A stretch of DNA of 7,214 nt, from positions 1 to 7,214 of the forward strand of contig QIDD01000043.1 of NCBI GenBank assembly GCA_003230355.1. Reading direction: 5' to 3'. The position numbers were made by a program, and so were the translations under genes. Within the stretch, counting starts at the first letter, position 1; each line of letters opens with the position of its first letter. Shown here piece by piece: positions 5,325-7,214 of the stretch. The notes under the pieces are model-generated. The model did not search any database. It worked only from the letters and a program-made list of their open reading frames with translations, and was not told where the DNA came from. The stretch comes from Methanobacteriota archaeon (GTDB lineage Archaea > Hydrothermarchaeota > Hydrothermarchaeia > Hydrothermarchaeales > SZUA-236).

Positions 5325-5825
5325 ATGTTCACTGGAAAAGAGTTCGATGAAGCGCTTAATGCATATACTAAGGAGAAGGAGGGGCGCTCAAGCAATGCTT
5401 TCACAAATCTGCGCAAGTCGCACAGCTTTTTTTCAGACGTCGGCTCAAAGGCGGATGTAAACAGTCAGATTGAGACCTTCATTGACCTCATATCTGACAT
5501 GAACCGGGAAGACTTCGAAAACCGATATGTGATATTAAGTTTCATCCTCGATTTCTGCAAATATCTGGAGCGCGATTTTCTCTTCAGCCTAAAGAGCAAA
5601 AAAGACTTTGTCGAGATGAAGGAGAAGGTGAGCGGGTTTATTGAAAAAGTCCTTGAGGCAAACAAGACCTTCTCTCAAAACGCAAAGCTTCATTCAATCG
5701 AGCATCTGCTGGAATACTACGGCATCCTTTTGGACGCCCTTGACGAGCCGGAACCAGAGCCGGAACCAGAGCCGGAACCAGAGCCGGAAGACCAGGGCAT
5801 CTGGTCAGGGAACAACCTGTGGTGA
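5325..5825 (+). CDS. Unrecognised acidic helical protein with Glu-Pro repeat tail
   Basis: I do not recognise this 166-residue protein. The frame is open from ATG 5286, but that codon lies upstream of or inside the TATA palindrome; ATG 5325 (MFTGKEFDEAL) is correctly spaced from it and is preferred. Residues 1-140 look largely alpha-helical and charged, with no signal peptide or membrane helix, so the protein is probably cytosolic. Residues 141-155 are seven Glu-Pro pairs plus Glu, encoded by a 12-bp tandem repeat, followed by a short tail ending GIWSGNNLW. Glu-Pro repeats usually form a stiff extended linker, so the tail may hold a docking peptide away from the helical body; this is inference. 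It is probably the first gene of an operon with serS, 12 nt downstream. It is divergent from the KaiC-like gene, so a functional link with that ATPase is possible but unproved. It ends in TGA. Confidence 0.75.
   Translation: MFTGKEFDEALNAYTKEKEGRSSNAFTNLRKSHSFFSDVGSKADVNSQIETFIDLISDMNREDFENRYVILSFILDFCKYLERDFLFSLKSKKDFVEMKEKVSGFIEKVLEANKTFSQNAKLHSIEHLLEYYGILLDALDEPEPEPEPEPEPEPEDQGIWSGNNLW
5745..5789 (+). repeat. 12-bp tandem repeat encoding (EP)n
   Basis: The unit GAGCCGGAACCA occurs three times without change (5745-5756, 5757-5768, 5769-5780), followed by nine bases of a fourth (5781-5789). The identity of the copies at the DNA level, including synonymous positions, suggests recent expansion by replication slippage. 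Because 12 is a multiple of three, changes in copy number keep the frame. Confidence 0.9.
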
Positions 5826-5830
5826 AGAGG
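5821..5830 (+). promoter_or_regulatory. Ribosome binding site of serS overlapping the upstream stop
   Basis: GGTGAAGAGG contains two SD-like pieces, GGTGA and GAGG, the latter seven bases before ATG 5838. GGTGA includes the TGA stop of the upstream gene, so termination and re-initiation are probably coupled. Confidence 0.55.
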
Positions 5831-5837
5831 ACTTTTT

Positions 5838-7214
5838 ATGAAGTTTCTAATGAAGGCCAGACTTGAGCTCAGCGGTGAAATCAAGGATAGAGCGGCCGTT
5901 GAAAGACACATTGAAGGCGCGAGGGAAGCACTGAAAAAAGGTGTGCCAAAGGGTGAGCAGGGAGGCGAGATAAAATCGGTTGAAATCGGAAAAGACAAAG
6001 TCACTTTGATACTTGAATCAGGCCGCCATGTCCGCCCCCACGATGCGATATTGCGGATCAAAAAACGGCTTTCCCAGGCCTTGGGCCGGGAGCAGGGAAT
6101 CGGTGTTAGAGGAGTCGCGGTTGAAAGCTACGAGGCATGGTATCCGCTGGACCAGGTTCCGGCAGGCAAGATAACACTGCCATTTGTAAAGGAAATCGAA
6201 ATTGTTGGCAAAACAGCCCACATAGTATTCGACGAGCTTGACGAAACAGCCCTTGAGAATAGATATCCTGACCGCATTTTAAAACGGCTTGAAGAGAAGA
6301 TAAAAGAGGAGCGTGTGAGCGGGAAGGCCGAGTTTTCAAAAAGACACAGTGAAAGCGAGCCCAGGCTCAACCGCTACAGGCTGCGCGAAGACCCCACAAC
6401 AGAACTTGCCAAACGCAACTGGGTGAAACATATGGGACGAGGTGTGTGGACGATTCTCCCCTCTTATGCAGCGCTTTGGCGGGCGATTGAAGACACTGTT
6501 ATGGAGCGTGTGGCAAGGCCCCTGGGTTTTGTGGAGGTCATGCTCCCAAAGATCGTGCCCCTTGACGTGCAGAAAAAGAAGGGCCAGCTCTTCGGCAACC
6601 CCAATGAGATGTGGTGAGTCTGCCCTCCGGCAACACGAGACCCCGCTGAGTGGGAGCGCTTCAAAGACACCGTGAAGATCACAGGGCAGACAAATCCTGA
6701 AGGCTTAATGCAAAACCTGGCGCCGCCGGAGTTCTCACTTGCCTACGCGCAGTGCGAGCCATTCTACGACATCTGGGAAAAACGCACTGTGGACCGGGAC
6801 AAGCTGCCCCTACGGTTTGTTGACAGCTACGGCCCTACATGGCGATACGAGAGCGGAGGACTCAAAGGACTGGAACGGCTTTCCGAGTTCAAACGAATGG
6901 AGTTTGTCTGGATAGGCTCGCCTGAAGACGCAATATCGATTCGCGACGAGGTCCGGGATAAATCCATTGAAATCATGGAAGAAGTCTTTGATGTGGAATG
7001 GCGTGTTGATGCCACAACCGCAGTGTATCTTGAGCATGCCGGCGAAAAGGTGGAGGGCGAGGACCGGGACTACGCACGCACATACGACCTCACAGTGGCC
7101 CTGCCCTTTGAAACAGCGTCACGACCTGAGCGAGAGCTTGAGATCGCGAGCTTTCACGTACACGAAGACCATTATGCGAAAAACTTCTATTGGAAGGAGA
7201 AGAAAGGCCGGACC
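5838..7214 (+). CDS. serS: Type 2 (methanogenic-type) seryl-tRNA synthetase, interrupted by in-frame TGA; 3' end beyond window
   Basis: The enzyme charges tRNA-Ser (and tRNA-Sec where present) with serine. This rare zinc-dependent form occurs in methanogens and relatives. The N-terminal domain (about 1-165, starting MKFLMKARLEL) matches the type 2 tRNA-binding domain. Class II motif 1 lies around 210-238 (PLGF at 228-231). The frame is stopped by TGA at codon 260, yet it continues unbroken to the window end at codon 459. The downstream part is clearly the same protein: VCPPATRDP, AYAQC with C306, RYESGG at 336-341, and E355. C306 and E355 fall at the numbers I recall for zinc ligands of the Methanosarcina barkeri enzyme (C306, E355, C461); the third would lie two codons past the edge. 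An N-terminal piece of 259 residues alone would lack motifs 2 and 3 and the zinc site. The TGA may be a sequencing error, a point mutation (TGG to TGA), or a recoded codon. Family assignment is firm; functional status is unresolved. Confidence 0.92.
6615..6617 (+). other. In-frame TGA within serS (codon 260)
   Basis: The context is atg-tgg-TGA-gtc-tgc-cct, that is M-W-stop-V-C-P-P. As I recall, the M. barkeri enzyme reads Y-Y-V-C-P-P at this place, so an aromatic residue is expected, and one G-to-A change from TGG would explain the codon. TGA acts as a normal stop for aIF5A, so general reassignment is unlikely. Confidence 0.9.

Noticed and set aside
5745..5789. Possible CRISPR-type repeat
   Set aside because: The units are 12 bp, contiguous, without spacers and in frame with a coding sequence; it is a coding tandem repeat.
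5717..6061. Minus-strand frame with a Gly-Ser repeat
   Set aside because: It is the antisense shadow of the Glu-Pro repeat and the start of serS; there is no start signal or family resemblance.
6618..6640. Possible SECIS- or readthrough-type hairpin just after the serS TGA (TGCC-CTCC-GGCA)
   Set aside because: The stem is only four base pairs, and archaeal SECIS elements usually sit in untranslated regions; this is expected by chance.
1541..7214. General reassignment of UGA to Trp in this genome
   Set aside because: lysS has 14 Trp codons, all TGG, and no internal TGA. Agmatinase, aIF5A and the KaiC-like gene also lack in-frame TGA, and aIF5A uses TGA as its stop.
6618..7214. Split SerRS made of two separate polypeptides
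   Set aside because: The break would fall inside the catalytic domain between motifs 1 and 2, and no start codon with an SD follows the TGA closely; the first ATG in frame is near 6708, past conserved residues.

Overview
The window looks like chromosomal DNA from a euryarchaeon related to methanogens, possibly an uncultured methanogen or ANME-type lineage. Evidence: a class I lysyl-tRNA synthetase, a methanogen-type (type 2) seryl-tRNA synthetase, an aIF5A with a hypusination site, TATA boxes at archaeal spacing, and Shine-Dalgarno sequences resembling GGAGGTGAT. The exact lineage cannot be fixed from the sequence alone.

Layout. (i) 1-1005, minus strand: an A+T-rich gene, cut by the left edge, for a secreted or membrane-anchored protein resembling DUF4436. 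It stays open to the window edge. (ii) 1069-1482, minus: rlmH, a compact SPOUT rRNA methyltransferase. (iii) 1541-3169, plus: class I lysS, divergent from rlmH, with one TATA box exactly midway between the two start codons. (iv) 3170-3295: spacer with a 10-bp inverted repeat, then a TATA box and Shine-Dalgarno sequence. (v) 3296-4545, plus: aIF5A (TTG start) and an agmatinase-family enzyme, overlapping at TGATG. (vi) 4542-5252, minus: a single-domain KaiC/RecA-like ATPase that meets the agmatinase gene tail to tail with overlapping stops. (vii) 5253-5324: a second divergent promoter with a perfect TAAATATTTA palindrome. (viii) 5325-5825, plus: an unrecognised protein with a Glu-Pro repeat tail. 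(ix) 5838 to the right edge, plus: type 2 serS, interrupted by an in-frame TGA at codon 260.

Functionally this is mostly a translation neighbourhood: rRNA modification, two aminoacyl-tRNA synthetases, and an initiation/elongation factor paired with a polyamine enzyme. aIF5A is matured to its deoxyhypusine/hypusine form from spermidine, and agmatinase-family enzymes feed that polyamine pathway, so the pairing makes metabolic sense. The KaiC-like ATPase and the EP-tail protein do not obviously belong to this theme.

The most notable points are the in-frame TGA in an otherwise intact serS (both visible zinc ligands retained downstream), the compositionally foreign gene at the left edge, and an apparent two-class promoter architecture. 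Three starts without a Shine-Dalgarno sequence lie 29.5 nt from a TATA centre. Starts with a Shine-Dalgarno sequence lie about 38-50 nt away. I found no clear evidence for a new multi-gene system.
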